This document shows positions 23,421 to 32,033 of a DNA stretch of 64,000 bases, piece by piece. Below the pieces are notes generated by a model, which saw only the letters and a program-made list of their open reading frames with translations, was not told the origin of the DNA and made no database searches. This stretch comes from Streptomyces sannanensis (lineage in GTDB: Bacteria; Actinomycetota; Actinomycetes; Streptomycetales; Streptomycetaceae): NCBI RefSeq assembly GCF_039536205.1, contig NZ_BAAAYL010000001.1, positions 7,130,001-7,194,000 on the forward strand, in the 5' to 3' direction. Made by a program: the position numbers and the translations under genes. Each line of letters opens with the position of its first letter. Within the stretch, counting starts at the first letter, position 1.

Positions 23421-24644
23421 TCAGTTCCTCGCGTCCGGCTTCACGAGGTCGGGGAGCTTCGCCTCGAACAGCTCGTCGAGCTTCATCGAGGGCAGGATGT
23501 GACCCTGGTTGGGGGCGTCGTTGGCGACGCTCGCTCCCCACGTGGACGCCGCGAGCCGCTGGTTGGGCGTGCCGTGGTGTCCGTTGCTGCGGAAGCTGCA
23601 GTCGCCGACCTGGTAGAAGGACTGGGCGGAGTCCAGCACCCGCTTGGTGTTGAGGGCTTCGCCGCGCGAGTGCGTAAGGAAGTAGGTGCCGAACGCGTCC
23701 GCCATCAGCTCGGTACGGCGGGTGGCCTCCGGCCCGGTCAGCGTGGTGTTGTCGAAGAGGTTGTTCTCGTACTGCACGTGGTGGCCGAACTCGTGGCCGA
23801 GGATGGCGCGCGGGGCGGTGTCGCCCAGGCCGATGGCCTTCATGGCCTCCAGGATGCCGTCACCCATGACGATGCGGTCGGAGATTCCCAGCGGCTGCGG
23901 GTCGCCCTTCTCGGAGAAGGCGAACGCGTTGAAGGTGAAGATCGGGTTGGCGCCGCCCTTCAGTACGGGCTCGGAGTCGATCAGTTCGATGAACAGTTCG
24001 GCCAGGTCGAGCATGCTCTCGGGCGTCTCGCCGTAGAGCACGGCCAGGGTGCGGGCGGCGCGCTCGGGGGAGGAGAAGACGTCGGCACCGTGCATCGGCA
24101 TCAGCTGGATGTCGTCGGAGTAGATGTCCCAGAACTTCTTGAGGTCCTTGGCTTCCGACGTCAGCTGGTTGGTGTATTCGCCATTGACACCGTAAGTGTT
24201 GGACTTGGACTCGCTGCCGAACAGCAGCGCATCGTAGGTGGGGAGGTCGAAGGCGCCGAACCAGGAGAGCATGAAGATCGCGAAGGGGTCGGCGCCCTCG
24301 AGCAGAGAGTTCGCGTAGGTCGTCAGCTCCGTGCGCTGGCACTGGTAGTCGCCCGGGTTGATGATGCTGTTGCGGATCTCCGTCCACTGGGCGTCGCCTA
24401 TGCCGTACTTGGCGTTGGCTGCCTGGAGGCGCTCCTGCCAGTCGGTCGGCAGCTTGGCGAGGATCTCGTCGACGAGGGCCTTCGCCTTCGGACTGAGTGA
24501 AGAGGTGTCGATCGTGGATCCGTTGGACGCGGCAGTGGCTGCGGCCGCCGTCGTGTCGTTCGCGGCCGCAGCCGGCAGGGCGGCGCCAAGGGTGCAGGTG
24601 GCCGCGGTCACGAGGGTGACGGCCCAGGCGAGGGTCTTCTTCAC
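23421..24644 (-). CDS. Secreted zinc metallopeptidase (HEFGH type)
   Basis: A 407-residue preprotein. The start is GTG 24644 with AAGGAG upstream, giving the signal peptide VKKTLAWAVTLVTAATCTLG and a probable cleavage after AAAA near residue 28. The zinc motif ILGHEFGHHVQYE puts His284, Glu285 and His288 in place, and RRTELMADAFGTYF offers Glu312 as the third ligand, a gluzincin-like layout. It resembles the neutral zinc metallopeptidases secreted by streptomycetes. It diverges from a LuxR-type regulator across a 304-base region with a perfect LacI-type palindrome, so growth- or nutrient-linked control is likely. Confidence 0.85.
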   Translation of the reverse strand: MKKTLAWAVTLVTAATCTLGAALPAAAANDTTAAAATAASNGSTIDTSSLSPKAKALVDEILAKLPTDWQERLQAANAKYGIGDAQWTEIRNSIINPGDYQCQRTELTTYANSLLEGADPFAIFMLSWFGAFDLPTYDALLFGSESKSNTYGVNGEYTNQLTSEAKDLKKFWDIYSDDIQLMPMHGADVFSSPERAARTLAVLYGETPESMLDLAELFIELIDSEPVLKGGANPIFTFNAFAFSEKGDPQPLGISDRIVMGDGILEAMKAIGLGDTAPRAILGHEFGHHVQYENNLFDNTTLTGPEATRRTELMADAFGTYFLTHSRGEALNTKRVLDSAQSFYQVGDCSFRSNGHHGTPNQRLAASTWGASVANDAPNQGHILPSMKLDELFEAKLPDLVKPDARN

Positions 24645-24740
24645 GGGGAAACTCCTTGGTCGTCTGCTGGAGCCGACGCGCCGACCGTCCTTGTGGGACG
24701 GGTGAGGCGGTTGGCTATGCCGTGGGCCAAGAGTCTGCAA

Positions 24741-24754
24741 AGAAAGCGCTTTCT
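24741..24754. promoter_or_regulatory. Perfect palindrome AGAAAGCGCTTTCT, LacI-family-type operator
   Basis: A 14-base perfect palindrome with the central CG step typical of LacI/GalR-family operators, 97 bases upstream of the metallopeptidase start. It is in the only sizeable divergent promoter region nearby (24645-24948); other small palindromes there are CGCATATGCG (24924-24933) and ATTCGAAT (24941-24948), adjoining the regulator's start. Confidence 0.6.
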
Positions 24755-24948
24755 GGAGAAGCCGTTGGTGCTGTCTGAATCCGGCATGGCGGGAAACTGA
24801 CAGACGTCACTCATCCTTGCGAACGCATGATGTGACCGTCTCTCACCTGACGAAACGTCACCCCGGTCATCGCCCTACCCGGCGGTAGTCGCTATGTGGA
24901 CACGACCTTGACATGGAGTGAATCGCATATGCGTGCAATGATTCGAAT

Positions 24949-25917
24949 ATGCATCCACTTCGGGCCATCGGCCTCACCGCGACCGCTGAGGACATCTACC
25001 TCGCGCTCGTTCAGCGCGGCCCGACGAAGTCGGCCGCGCTGGCGAGCATCCTGCGGGTGGCTCCGGACGCCGTCGATGCGGCGGCCGACGAACTGTCCGG
25101 CATGGGACTGGTGGAACCGGACGGCGAACGGCTCGTCGCCCGCCCCCCGCGCGCCGCGCTCGACGCCCTCGCGGAGATCCGCGCCAAGGAACTCGGTGCC
25201 TTGCGGGACAGCGCCGACGAACTCTCCCAGTTCTGGCGCGACCACCACGCCGAAGGCCCCGGATACATCGAGATCGTCCGGATGGAGGAGGCCCGTGAAG
25301 CGCTTGCCCGGCGCGTCCAGGACGAGGCGGTGCACCAGGTTCGCGCTCTGTCCATCGGACCCTCCGGCCGTCTCGCCGCGCCCCCGAAGGTGGCCCCGGG
25401 CTGTCTGGAGGCGCTCGCACGTGGCGTTGCGTACTCAGTGGTCTACGGCGCCCGGATACTGCGTGACCCGATAGGCCGGGAGGCCATCCAGACCTGCGTC
25501 AACCTCGGTGAACGCGCCCGCGTCTTCCCCAACGTCGCACTGAACCTGATGATCTGTGACGACCGCTTCGCCGTCGTCGCCGCACCCGCGCGCGATCCCC
25601 AGCGGCGCCACCACATCGCCGTCCAGCGATCCGCCCTGCTCGACGGCCTCATCGGCGTGTTCGAGGCGTACTGGCAGATGGCTGTTCCGCTCCCCGCCGG
25701 CGACGAGTCGATGGACGACGTCGGCGCCGCGCCCACCGACGACGCCCGGCAGCTCCTCACCTACCTCAGCAGCGGACTCACCGACGAGTCCATCGCCCGC
25801 GAACTCGGCGTCAGCGAACGGACGGTGGCTCGCCGTATCGCCCGCCTCCAGGAAGTCCTGGGCGCGCAGACCCGCTTCCAGCTCGGCGTCCAGGCCAGCC
25901 GACGCGGTTGGCTCTGA
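24949..25917 (+). CDS. LuxR-type regulator with TrmB-like N-terminal winged helix
   Basis: A 322-residue protein. Residues 1-65 have a TrmB/wHTH pattern (TAEDIYLALVQRGPTKSAAL, then ELSGMGLVEPDGERL). A central sensor-like domain spans about 95-235 (CVNLGERARVFPNVALNLMI). The C-terminal 60 residues are a LuxR helix-turn-helix: LLTYLSSGLTDESIARELGV then SERTVARRIARLQEVLGAQT and RFQLGVQASRRGW. This architecture is common in Streptomyces, often beside secreted hydrolase genes. It is divergent from the metallopeptidase and a likely regulator of it (inference). The start is the ATG at 24949; no strong ribosome site is seen, and TTGACA at 24908-24913 may be part of its promoter. Confidence 0.85.
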   Translation: MHPLRAIGLTATAEDIYLALVQRGPTKSAALASILRVAPDAVDAAADELSGMGLVEPDGERLVARPPRAALDALAEIRAKELGALRDSADELSQFWRDHHAEGPGYIEIVRMEEAREALARRVQDEAVHQVRALSIGPSGRLAAPPKVAPGCLEALARGVAYSVVYGARILRDPIGREAIQTCVNLGERARVFPNVALNLMICDDRFAVVAAPARDPQRRHHIAVQRSALLDGLIGVFEAYWQMAVPLPAGDESMDDVGAAPTDDARQLLTYLSSGLTDESIARELGVSERTVARRIARLQEVLGAQTRFQLGVQASRRGWL

Positions 25918-25969
25918 GGGCGGGCCACGTCGAGCGGCAGCAGCGCTGAACGTCGGACCTCTGAACCAC

Positions 25970-26725
25970 TCAGGGGACGACGACCGTGAGAGAGGTGCTC
26001 GTGAGCCGGAAACCGAGCTTCTCGTACAGGCCGCGGGCCGGATTCGCATCGCTCACCACGAGCGCGATCTCCGTCAGGCCGTGGGACGCGGCATCGGCGA
26101 GCACCCGACGCAGAAGCCTGGACCCGAGACCGGAATGACGGGGGCCCGGCCGGCGGAAGACCGTCGCGATCCAGGGAAGGCCGTCGCGGTTCGTGACGAT
26201 CACCCCGGCGACCACGCGGTCCGCTTCGTCGACCGCCAGTCTGCTGCATGACATGACCGGTCCGAGTACGTCACCTGCCAAGAGCGGGGTCAGTTCCGCA
26301 TCGAGCGCCTGTGCGTCGCTGCCCCGGTAGTGATCAGGGTGTTCGGGTGAGAAAGCGGCACGCCACGCCGGGAACAGCTCACGGGCTCCACGGTCGCAGG
26401 GAACCACGCGAAGTCCGTCCGGCAGGCTCAAGGACGACCAGTCGGGCGGAGGTGGGTCCGAGACCAGGTCACGCTGCATGCTGTGGGCGTGCCGCATGAT
26501 GCGCGCACCGTGCTGGATCAGTTGTTCGCCCAGATGTGCGGACCCCGAGACCGCCCATCCCGACATGCCGTCGAGGATGGACGGCACCGGATCCGGTCCC
26601 ACCACCTCCGCCAGGTCGGCCCAGGGATGGCCGTCGCGGATGCCCCGGATGTAGGTCAGGACCGGCACCCCATCGGGGCCGGCGAGAGTCTGGCGCTGTT
26701 CATCGTGTCGAGTCACGGCTGACAT
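25970..26725 (-). CDS. GNAT-family N-acetyltransferase
   Basis: A 251-residue protein. The C-terminal 140 residues show the GNAT fold: VVAGVIVTNRDGLPWIATVF, the acetyl-CoA loop RPGPRHSGLGSRLLRRVLAD with R-x-x-G-x-G/A spacing in SGLGSRLL, and the closing SDANPARGLYEKLGFR. The first 100 residues are less typical and include an acidic-hydrophobic stretch (PWADLAEVVGPDPV). GGAGGAG upstream of ATG 26725 fixes the start. Substrate unknown. Confidence 0.85.
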   Translation of the reverse strand: MSAVTRHDEQRQTLAGPDGVPVLTYIRGIRDGHPWADLAEVVGPDPVPSILDGMSGWAVSGSAHLGEQLIQHGARIMRHAHSMQRDLVSDPPPPDWSSLSLPDGLRVVPCDRGARELFPAWRAAFSPEHPDHYRGSDAQALDAELTPLLAGDVLGPVMSCSRLAVDEADRVVAGVIVTNRDGLPWIATVFRRPGPRHSGLGSRLLRRVLADAASHGLTEIALVVSDANPARGLYEKLGFRLTSTSLTVVVP

Positions 26726-26962
26726 GCTGTGCTCCTCCGCCCAGGACAGGCAACGGAAAATGAGCACCGGCGCGGGTGGTTGTGCAGAGGGCGGCCGGGG
26801 GTGGTGTGCCTCGGACGGGTCAATCGGGACGCCCTGGAGCGTCCGGTGCTGGTGCAATGTGTGCAAGGCATCTGCGAGAAACGGCGAAGTCGACTGCCTC
26901 TCTCGCTCACCCCCCTCTGCGCGCCAACAGCGCTCGTCGTCCTGGAGCTGGAGTAGTACCCC

Positions 26963-28168
26963 ATGACCGAAACCGGCGATGCAACCACCTGTCCGTTCGA
27001 CTTCAGCGACGCCCTCGAGTTCGACCCCTCGCTGGCGGAGCTGATGGCCCGCGACTCCATCACCCGGATCCGGCTGCCGTACGGCGACGCCGACGCTTGG
27101 CTCGTCACCGGGTTCGACGAGGTACGGCAGGTGACCACCGATCACCGGTTCAGCCGGGCGGGGATCATGGGTCATGACTATCCACGGCTGACGCCGGAGC
27201 CGATCGTCGCCCCGGAGTCGATCAATGTGATGGACCCGCCGCGCAGCAGCAGGCTGCGGCAGCTGGCCTCGCAGGCGTTCACCAAGCGGCATGTGGACCG
27301 TATGCGGCCGGCGATCACAAGGCTCGCGGACACACTGCTCGACGAGATGGCCGAGCAGGGGCCGCCGGCGGATCTGGCGTATCACCTGTCGGAGAAGTTC
27401 CCTCAGCACACCATCTGCGAGCTGCTGGGGATCCCTGCCGAGGACCGGTCACGGATGCAGGAGTACGCGCACCAGCTGCTCTCCACCGGCCCGGACGGCC
27501 GGCAGGCCGCGGCAGCCGCCAAGGCGGAGCTGCGGGCGTACTTCGGCGAAATGGTCGGCGAGCGGCGACGTGTCCCCGAGGACGATCTGATCAGCGCGCT
27601 GGCCGCGGCCAAGGACGGCGAGGACGTGCTCGACGACCAGGAGCTGGCGGTCATGGCGCTGACACTCATGCTCAGCGGGCATGACACGGCGACCTGCCAG
27701 ATCAGCAACATGGTCTACCTGCTCCTGACCCGTCCCGAGCTGATGGAGCAGCTCAGGAGCCGGCCGGAGACCCTGACCACCGTGCTGGACGAGCTCCTCC
27801 GCTTCATTCCCTTCCGTAAGGGCGTCGGCATTCCCCGGGTGGCCCTGGAGGACGTCGAGATGGGAGGGGTACGGATCCGGGCCGGCGACTTCGTCCATGT
27901 GTCGTACCTGACAGCGAACCGCGATCCTGAGCGCTACACGGACCCAGATGAGATCGACCCCGATCGCCAGGCCCTGCCGCACATGACCTTCGGCTGGGGC
28001 GGACACCGGTGCATCGCCGCGCCGCTGGCGATGGCGGAGCTGGAGGTGGCGATCGGGCGGCTGGTGGAGCGGTTCCCGGCGCTGCGGCTGGCGGTGCCGG
28101 CGGAGGAGGTGCGCTGGGACACGGAGACCATCCGGCGCTTCCCGATCGAGCTGCCGGTGGCCTGGTAG
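26963..28168 (+). CDS. Cytochrome P450
   Basis: A 401-residue bacterial class I P450. The I-helix oxygen-activation motif is LSGHDTA, the K-helix ExxR is ELLRF, and the heme loop FGWGGHRCIAAP places the ligand at Cys350. The usual Gly after the heme Cys region (CxG) is Ala here. The N-terminus (MTETGDATTCPFDFSD) is typical of soluble actinobacterial P450s. No ferredoxin or reductase gene is adjacent. The ATG at 26963 follows GGAGCTGGAG. A GNAT gene diverges from it. The substrate cannot be predicted. Confidence 0.93.
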   Translation: MTETGDATTCPFDFSDALEFDPSLAELMARDSITRIRLPYGDADAWLVTGFDEVRQVTTDHRFSRAGIMGHDYPRLTPEPIVAPESINVMDPPRSSRLRQLASQAFTKRHVDRMRPAITRLADTLLDEMAEQGPPADLAYHLSEKFPQHTICELLGIPAEDRSRMQEYAHQLLSTGPDGRQAAAAAKAELRAYFGEMVGERRRVPEDDLISALAAAKDGEDVLDDQELAVMALTLMLSGHDTATCQISNMVYLLLTRPELMEQLRSRPETLTTVLDELLRFIPFRKGVGIPRVALEDVEMGGVRIRAGDFVHVSYLTANRDPERYTDPDEIDPDRQALPHMTFGWGGHRCIAAPLAMAELEVAIGRLVERFPALRLAVPAEEVRWDTETIRRFPIELPVAW

Positions 28169-28409
28169 CGCGACACCCAGGGCCCTGCCGTGGTGGTCCG
28201 AGCACCGGCCTCGCGCTTTCACCTGGCGGATGCAGCCGTACTGCGTGCAGAGCCCTCCGGTTTTGGACCGGTGGCCTTCGCCCGGCCGTCTCCCACCCGG
28301 TCAGCACGCGAGGTGCGCGAGGGTGGCGTCCGGGCAGTGGTCCTGAACCTCGTCGTTGGTGGTGGCTCCCGCAGCGCGGGGCAGGGGAGACGCACGTCAC
28401 ATTCGTTCG

Positions 28410-28436
28410 TGTCGCATCGCGCCTCGCTGTTCCGTC
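28410..28436 (+). promoter_or_regulatory. ECF41-type sigma factor promoter of the AhpD-like gene
   Basis: TGTCGCA, 16 bases, CGTC: one mismatch from the TGTCACA-N16/17-CGTC consensus reported for ECF41 sigma factors, whose regulons centre on carboxymuconolactone-decarboxylase-family genes like the one 40 bases downstream. No ECF41 gene is adjacent here. The rest of 28169-28409 shows no gene. Confidence 0.6.
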
Positions 28437-28475
28437 ATGAGTGTGCAGCCACCGACAACGGCAGAGGAGCACACC

Positions 28476-28949
28476 ATGGATGCCCGTTTGAACGTCTTCG
28501 GCAACCCGACCGCAGGCAAGTTCCTGAAGCACATCGTCTCGGCAGGCAAGGTGGTCGCGGACTCGACTCTGCCTCCCGCGACGCAGGAACTGGTGAAGAT
28601 CCGCGCGAGTCAGATCAACGGCTGCGGCTTCTGCCTCGACATGCACACCAAGGAGGCCGCCGTGGCCGGTGAGACGTCGGTGCGCCTCAACCTGGTCGCG
28701 GCGTGGCGCGAGGCCACGGTCTTCACCGAGGCCGAGCGCGCGGCGCTGGAGCTGGCGGAGCAGGGCACCCGCCTCGCCGACGCGGCCGGCGGGGTCACGG
28801 ACGAGGCCTGGGCGAACGCCGCCAAGCACTACGACGAGGAGCAGCTCGCCGCCCTGGTGTCCCTGATCGCCGTCATCAACGCCTTCAACCGGATGAACGT
28901 CATCATCCAGCAGCCCGCCGGCGACTACCAGCCCGGCCAGTTCGGATAA
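28476..28949 (+). CDS. Carboxymuconolactone decarboxylase / AhpD-like protein
   Basis: A 157-residue protein of the AhpD-like fold with the redox motif NGCGFCLDMHTKEA (Cys50, Cys53, His57), as in alkylhydroperoxidase AhpD-type proteins that reduce peroxides or protein partners. GAGGAGC precedes the ATG at 28476. In actinobacteria such genes are usually controlled by ECF41 sigma factors, and an ECF41-like promoter lies upstream. A role in oxidative-stress handling is likely; true decarboxylase activity is unlikely. Confidence 0.9.
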   Translation: MDARLNVFGNPTAGKFLKHIVSAGKVVADSTLPPATQELVKIRASQINGCGFCLDMHTKEAAVAGETSVRLNLVAAWREATVFTEAERAALELAEQGTRLADAAGGVTDEAWANAAKHYDEEQLAALVSLIAVINAFNRMNVIIQQPAGDYQPGQFG

Positions 28950-29146
28950 CCAGGAGTACCTGGCCCGGAGGGCTGGTGCCGTCCCGCGCCGGCAGCAGCC
29001 CCGGGCCCCGGGAACCGCCGGCCGGGCCCGGAGGCCCCGACGAGCCTGCACACACCGGAACCGTGGAACCCGACGCCCACCCGGCGCGGCGACCGGGCCA
29101 CCAGCCTGCCCGGACCCCGGATCCCCCAACCAACCAGGCCGCAAAC

Positions 29147-29172
29147 GGGCCCGTCAGCAGGCTGACGGGCCC
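29147..29172. terminator. Hairpin terminator
   Basis: GGGCCCGTCAGC, AG, GCTGACGGGCCC: a 12-base-pair stem about 200 bases after the AhpD-like gene. The region between (28950-29146) is Pro/Gly-coding-like GC-rich sequence with no convincing gene. Confidence 0.75.
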
Positions 29173-29314
29173 TCATGAACGATTGAAGCCAGTGCCGCGA
29201 CCGGCAACGTTTGCCCGTCAAGGAGCGGCGTCCGGTGCGTGCGATCGCACGGCGGCCGAAGACCCTCGTAGCAGCGCTCCTTGGGTTTTCGGCCAACGCA
29301 GCGGGCATGCATGC

Positions 29315-29370
29315 CTGGGGGCACCCTGGGGGCACCCCCAGCGGTAGCTGGGGGAGGTAGCTGGGGGAGC
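29315..29370. repeat. Intergenic GGGGG/TAGCTGGGGG repeat cluster
   Basis: CCTGGGGGCACC occurs twice, then CCCCCAGCGGTAGCTGGGGG forms a hairpin and AGGTAGCTGGGGGA repeats it. This type of short G5/C5 repeat is a known dispersed intergenic sequence in Streptomyces genomes. Confidence 0.65.
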
Positions 29371-29417
29371 GTCGCGACGGGGCAAACGTTTGCCGGGAGG
29401 GGCACTAGGCTTGCTCG

Positions 29418-29849
29418 GTGATCACCGCCTGGGAGCACACGACGACGGGCGTGCTGCGACTGCCTTCGGGCCGGCTCGTCCGGGGCCGGGGGCTCAGCCG
29501 CCCCCTTCCGGCAGGGCCGCAGCCCACCTTCGCCCTGTATCTGCTGGGCCACGAGCCGCCTCCCGTCGCCTGGGAGGCCCGCTGGCTGCGGTGGCCGGAC
29601 TTCTGGTTGCCGTCCGACCGCACGGCGACGGGGAACGCGCTGCGCGAGGCATGGGCACGCGCCGAGGCCGAGCGCGTCGAGATTGCCTGCGCCGGCGGAC
29701 GGGGACGTACCGGTACGGCGCTGGCCTGCCTCGCGGTTCTGGACGGGGTGCCCAACCGCGAGGCGGTCGCCTACGTCCGGGAGCACTACGCGTCAAGCGC
29801 TGTGGAGACACCCTGGCAGCGCCGTTTCGTTTCCCGCTTCAAGCCATGA
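29418..29849 (+). CDS. Protein tyrosine phosphatase-like protein
   Basis: A 143-residue protein. The signature IACAGGRGRTGTAL gives the Cys91-X5-Arg97 phosphate loop, and WPDFWLP supplies the general-acid Asp61 in a mobile loop, both as in dual-specificity/tyrosine phosphatases. It is short for the family but complete in motifs. The GTG start at 29418 gives VITAWEHTTTG. The preceding 300 bases hold a terminator and repeats, so it is probably transcribed alone. It might counteract kinases such as the one at 21.5 kb, but nothing links them directly. Confidence 0.8.
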   Translation: MITAWEHTTTGVLRLPSGRLVRGRGLSRPLPAGPQPTFALYLLGHEPPPVAWEARWLRWPDFWLPSDRTATGNALREAWARAEAERVEIACAGGRGRTGTALACLAVLDGVPNREAVAYVREHYASSAVETPWQRRFVSRFKP

Positions 29850-30389
29850 CGCATGAGCTGTTCTGTCCCTTGAGGACGACTATTCGAAGCTTGAACAAGA
29901 GTGATGGGTGACGCCCCATCACGAGGTCGTATCTCGTCGGCGGTTGGCGGACGCTGGGGGCGCGCACATTCCGCACCGCCACCGCGACGACGCTCCACGC
30001 CGGCGCAGGTCCGGTCCGCCGAGGCCTGGCTCTCCTCGATCGAGAATCAGGCCGTCCGCCTTCTCTGTAGCTCCCCTCCGGGAAATCCAGGAATGCAGGC
30101 AATTGGATCACATTGGTGACAATGTCCGTTTTGTGTTTATATGTAATCTTTTTGTTCTGCGTGGGGTGCCGCCGAGGAATTCACCTTACGCAATCAGTGA
30201 CGTCGGTCACGTCGGAAAATTGTGGGTGATGCCCCGCCAGCCCCACTTCCCTTCCTCGAAGGGGAAGTTGAGCTCCCGGCGCGGAATGGGTGACACCCTT
30301 TCCCTGCCTTGGATCTTGTCATTGGATTGCGATTGGGAATAGAGGGCTTGTTCCGTCCCGGCTTTCTCGCTTACGGTCACCGCAATCCG
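29850..30389. other. 540-base intergenic region with AT-rich patch
   Basis: No supported gene on either strand. An unusually AT-rich stretch at about 30110-30220 (TGTTTATATGTAATC and neighbours) probably holds the promoter for the riboswitch-led wall hydrolase transcript. Confidence 0.5.
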
Positions 30390-30562
30390 GATGGACCGCC
30401 GAATCCTGCCACCGTCCGGAAACTGCACCCAATCACGAACGGCAGGAGCGGGGGACCCAGGTAAGCCGCCGATCCGGAAATCCGGAACGGCTCGGGGTGA
30501 AGTCGCATGTATATGCGGCCGGCCATCTCCGGTCCGAACCCGACAGCTCACCTCGCAGGCGA
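30390..30562 (+). promoter_or_regulatory. c-di-AMP riboswitch (ydaO/yuaA type)
   Basis: The leader of the LysM/transglycosylase gene carries the conserved ydaO elements in order: CCGCCGAATCCTGCC (about 30396), GCGGGGGACCCAGG (30448-30461), CGGGGTGAA (30492-30500) and CCGAACCCGACAGCTCACC (30534-30552), then CGCAGGCG before the ribosome site. In Streptomyces this class switches off cell-wall hydrolase genes when c-di-AMP is high. It sits 17 bases from the start codon. Confidence 0.9.
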
Positions 30563-30578
30563 CGGAGAGGAATTCGTC

Positions 30579-31316
30579 ATGCCTGCGAAGGGTAAGCACC
30601 GCCGCCCCAGGAACGGTCGACTCACTCAAGGTTTCGTCGCCGCGGGTGCGGGTGCCGCGTTCGTCCTGCCGATCGTCGTCGCCGCCACCGCGCACGCCAC
30701 GCCGTCGGCTCGGCCCGTCACCGCCGAAAGGGCGATGGCTCCGGCCGTCGGAGCCGTCGCGGCAGTCGCCGCGACGACGGCCGTCCCCACGACATACACG
30801 GTGGCAGCGGGGGACACCCTCGCGACGATCGCCGACAAGTACTCCTTGAGCGGTGGCTGGAAGAGGCTGTACACGGACAATCGGAGGGTCATCGGTGGCG
30901 ACCCGGCGGTGCTGAGTCCCGGCATCACGCTGACCATTGGCGCGAAGGCCGAGACTGCCGCAGGCGGTGCCCCCGTTGCGAAGTACGCGACGTACTCCGA
31001 CAACCTCGACGGCTGGATCAAGGAATCGCTGGACATCATGGCCAGGCACGGGATTCCCGGTTCCTATGAAGGAATCCACCGAAACGTCATGCGCGAGTCC
31101 TCGGGCAATCCACGGGCCGTCAACAACTGGGACTCCAACGCCGCTGCCGGAATACCGTCCAAGGGGCTCCTGCAGATAATCGACCCGACCTTCCGCGCTT
31201 ATCACGTGCCCGGTACGGCGATGGACAGTTTCGACCCGGTCGCCAACATCACTGCTGCGTGCAACTACGCCGCCGCCAGGTACGGTTCGATCGACAATGT
31301 GAACAGCGCCTACTGA
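30579..31316 (+). CDS. Secreted LysM plus lytic transglycosylase (peptidoglycan hydrolase)
   Basis: A 245-residue secreted wall hydrolase. Residues 1-41 are a basic N-terminus plus hydrophobic signal ending AHA. A LysM peptidoglycan-binding domain spans about 72-120 (YTVAAGDTLATIADKYSL). The C-terminal 110 residues are an SLT-type transglycosylase domain with catalytic Glu173 in VMRESSGNP and GLLQIIDPTF. GGAGAGG precedes the ATG at 30579. The c-di-AMP riboswitch in the leader matches the known control of resuscitation and wall-remodelling enzymes, pointing to a role in germination or growth-linked wall turnover. Confidence 0.93.
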   Translation: MPAKGKHRRPRNGRLTQGFVAAGAGAAFVLPIVVAATAHATPSARPVTAERAMAPAVGAVAAVAATTAVPTTYTVAAGDTLATIADKYSLSGGWKRLYTDNRRVIGGDPAVLSPGITLTIGAKAETAAGGAPVAKYATYSDNLDGWIKESLDIMARHGIPGSYEGIHRNVMRESSGNPRAVNNWDSNAAAGIPSKGLLQIIDPTFRAYHVPGTAMDSFDPVANITAACNYAAARYGSIDNVNSAY

Positions 31317-31367
31317 ACCGTCGCCTGCGCGGCGCTCTTTTCCCGGGGAGTCCCTCGAGCAGATCTG

Positions 31368-31404
31368 CGTCATGGGCACCATCGGTACACCGGTGCCCAT
31401 GACG
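31368..31404. terminator. Hairpin between convergent transglycosylase and TetR genes
   Basis: CGTCATGGGCACC, 11-base loop, GGTGCCCATGACG: a 13-base-pair perfect stem 52 bases past the transglycosylase stop. Confidence 0.8.
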
Positions 31405-31478
31405 TCCTCCGCGAGCCGCATCCGCTCGCGTGTGATCAGGTCGAGCGCGTCGGCGGTTGGCGACGCTTCGCGGTCCGA

Positions 31479-32033
31479 TCAACGAGGCGCGTGCAGTCCC
31501 GCGATCATCATGTGGATCAGCAGGTCGTAGCTCTCGTCGAGTTTCTCGGGAAGTCCGAACGCGCCTTCGGCTTCCAGAACCGCGAAGCCGTGGACGGCCG
31601 CGCGCAGGCAGCGGGTCGCGTGGATCGCCGCGGAGTCCTCCATGCCGTAGGCGCGGAGGGTGGCCAGAATGATGTTGACCAGTCGCGTACCGGCCTCTGC
31701 TGTCCGCGGCCGGGGGCTCTGGATGAGCGCCGCGTAGCGGTGCGGGTTCCGGACCGCGTAGTGCCGCCAGGCCGTCATGAGCGCGCGGATCGCCTCGTCG
31801 GCGGAGCGGCCGAGCACGGCCTCGCCGACCTGGTCCGCGATCTCGTTCACGATCCGTGCCGACATGAGTTCGCGCAGCTCGGCGAGGTTGCTCACGTGTT
31901 TGTAGAGGGACGGTGTGGCGACGCCCGCCCGGCCGGCCACCGCCGACAAGGTCAGGGCGGCGGGGGTGCCCTCGTCGACGATCTGCAGTGCGATGTCGAC
32001 GACCGCGTTCGCGGACAGCGCTGCCCTAGCCAT
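31479..32033 (-). CDS. TetR-family regulator
   Basis: A 184-residue repressor. The N-terminal helix-turn-helix reads ALTLSAVAGRAGVATPSLYK HV across residues 27-48, the standard TetR pattern, and the C-terminus resembles the TetR_C_33/WHG-type ligand domain (FAVLEAEGAFGLPEKLDES). Its start at 32033 overlaps the end of the upstream alpha/beta hydrolase gene by eight bases, so the two are one transcript. The inverted repeats at 32875-32912 ahead of the hydrolase gene are the likely operator for autoregulation. Confidence 0.9.
   Translation of the reverse strand: MARAALSANAVVDIALQIVDEGTPAALTLSAVAGRAGVATPSLYKHVSNLAELRELMSARIVNEIADQVGEAVLGRSADEAIRALMTAWRHYAVRNPHRYAALIQSPRPRTAEAGTRLVNIILATLRAYGMEDSAAIHATRCLRAAVHGFAVLEAEGAFGLPEKLDESYDLLIHMMIAGLHAPR

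Noticed and set aside
26840..26956. A 36-codon frame ending seven bases before the P450 start, considered as a RiPP precursor (biarylitide/atropopeptide style).
   Set aside because: The peptide has no Trp, Tyr, Phe or His for P450 crosslinking, no ribosome site, and its end simply overlaps the P450 ribosome-binding region.
29839..30111. A 90-codon minus-strand frame in the gap before the riboswitch.
   Set aside because: No ribosome site, no recognisable family and composition like non-coding sequence.
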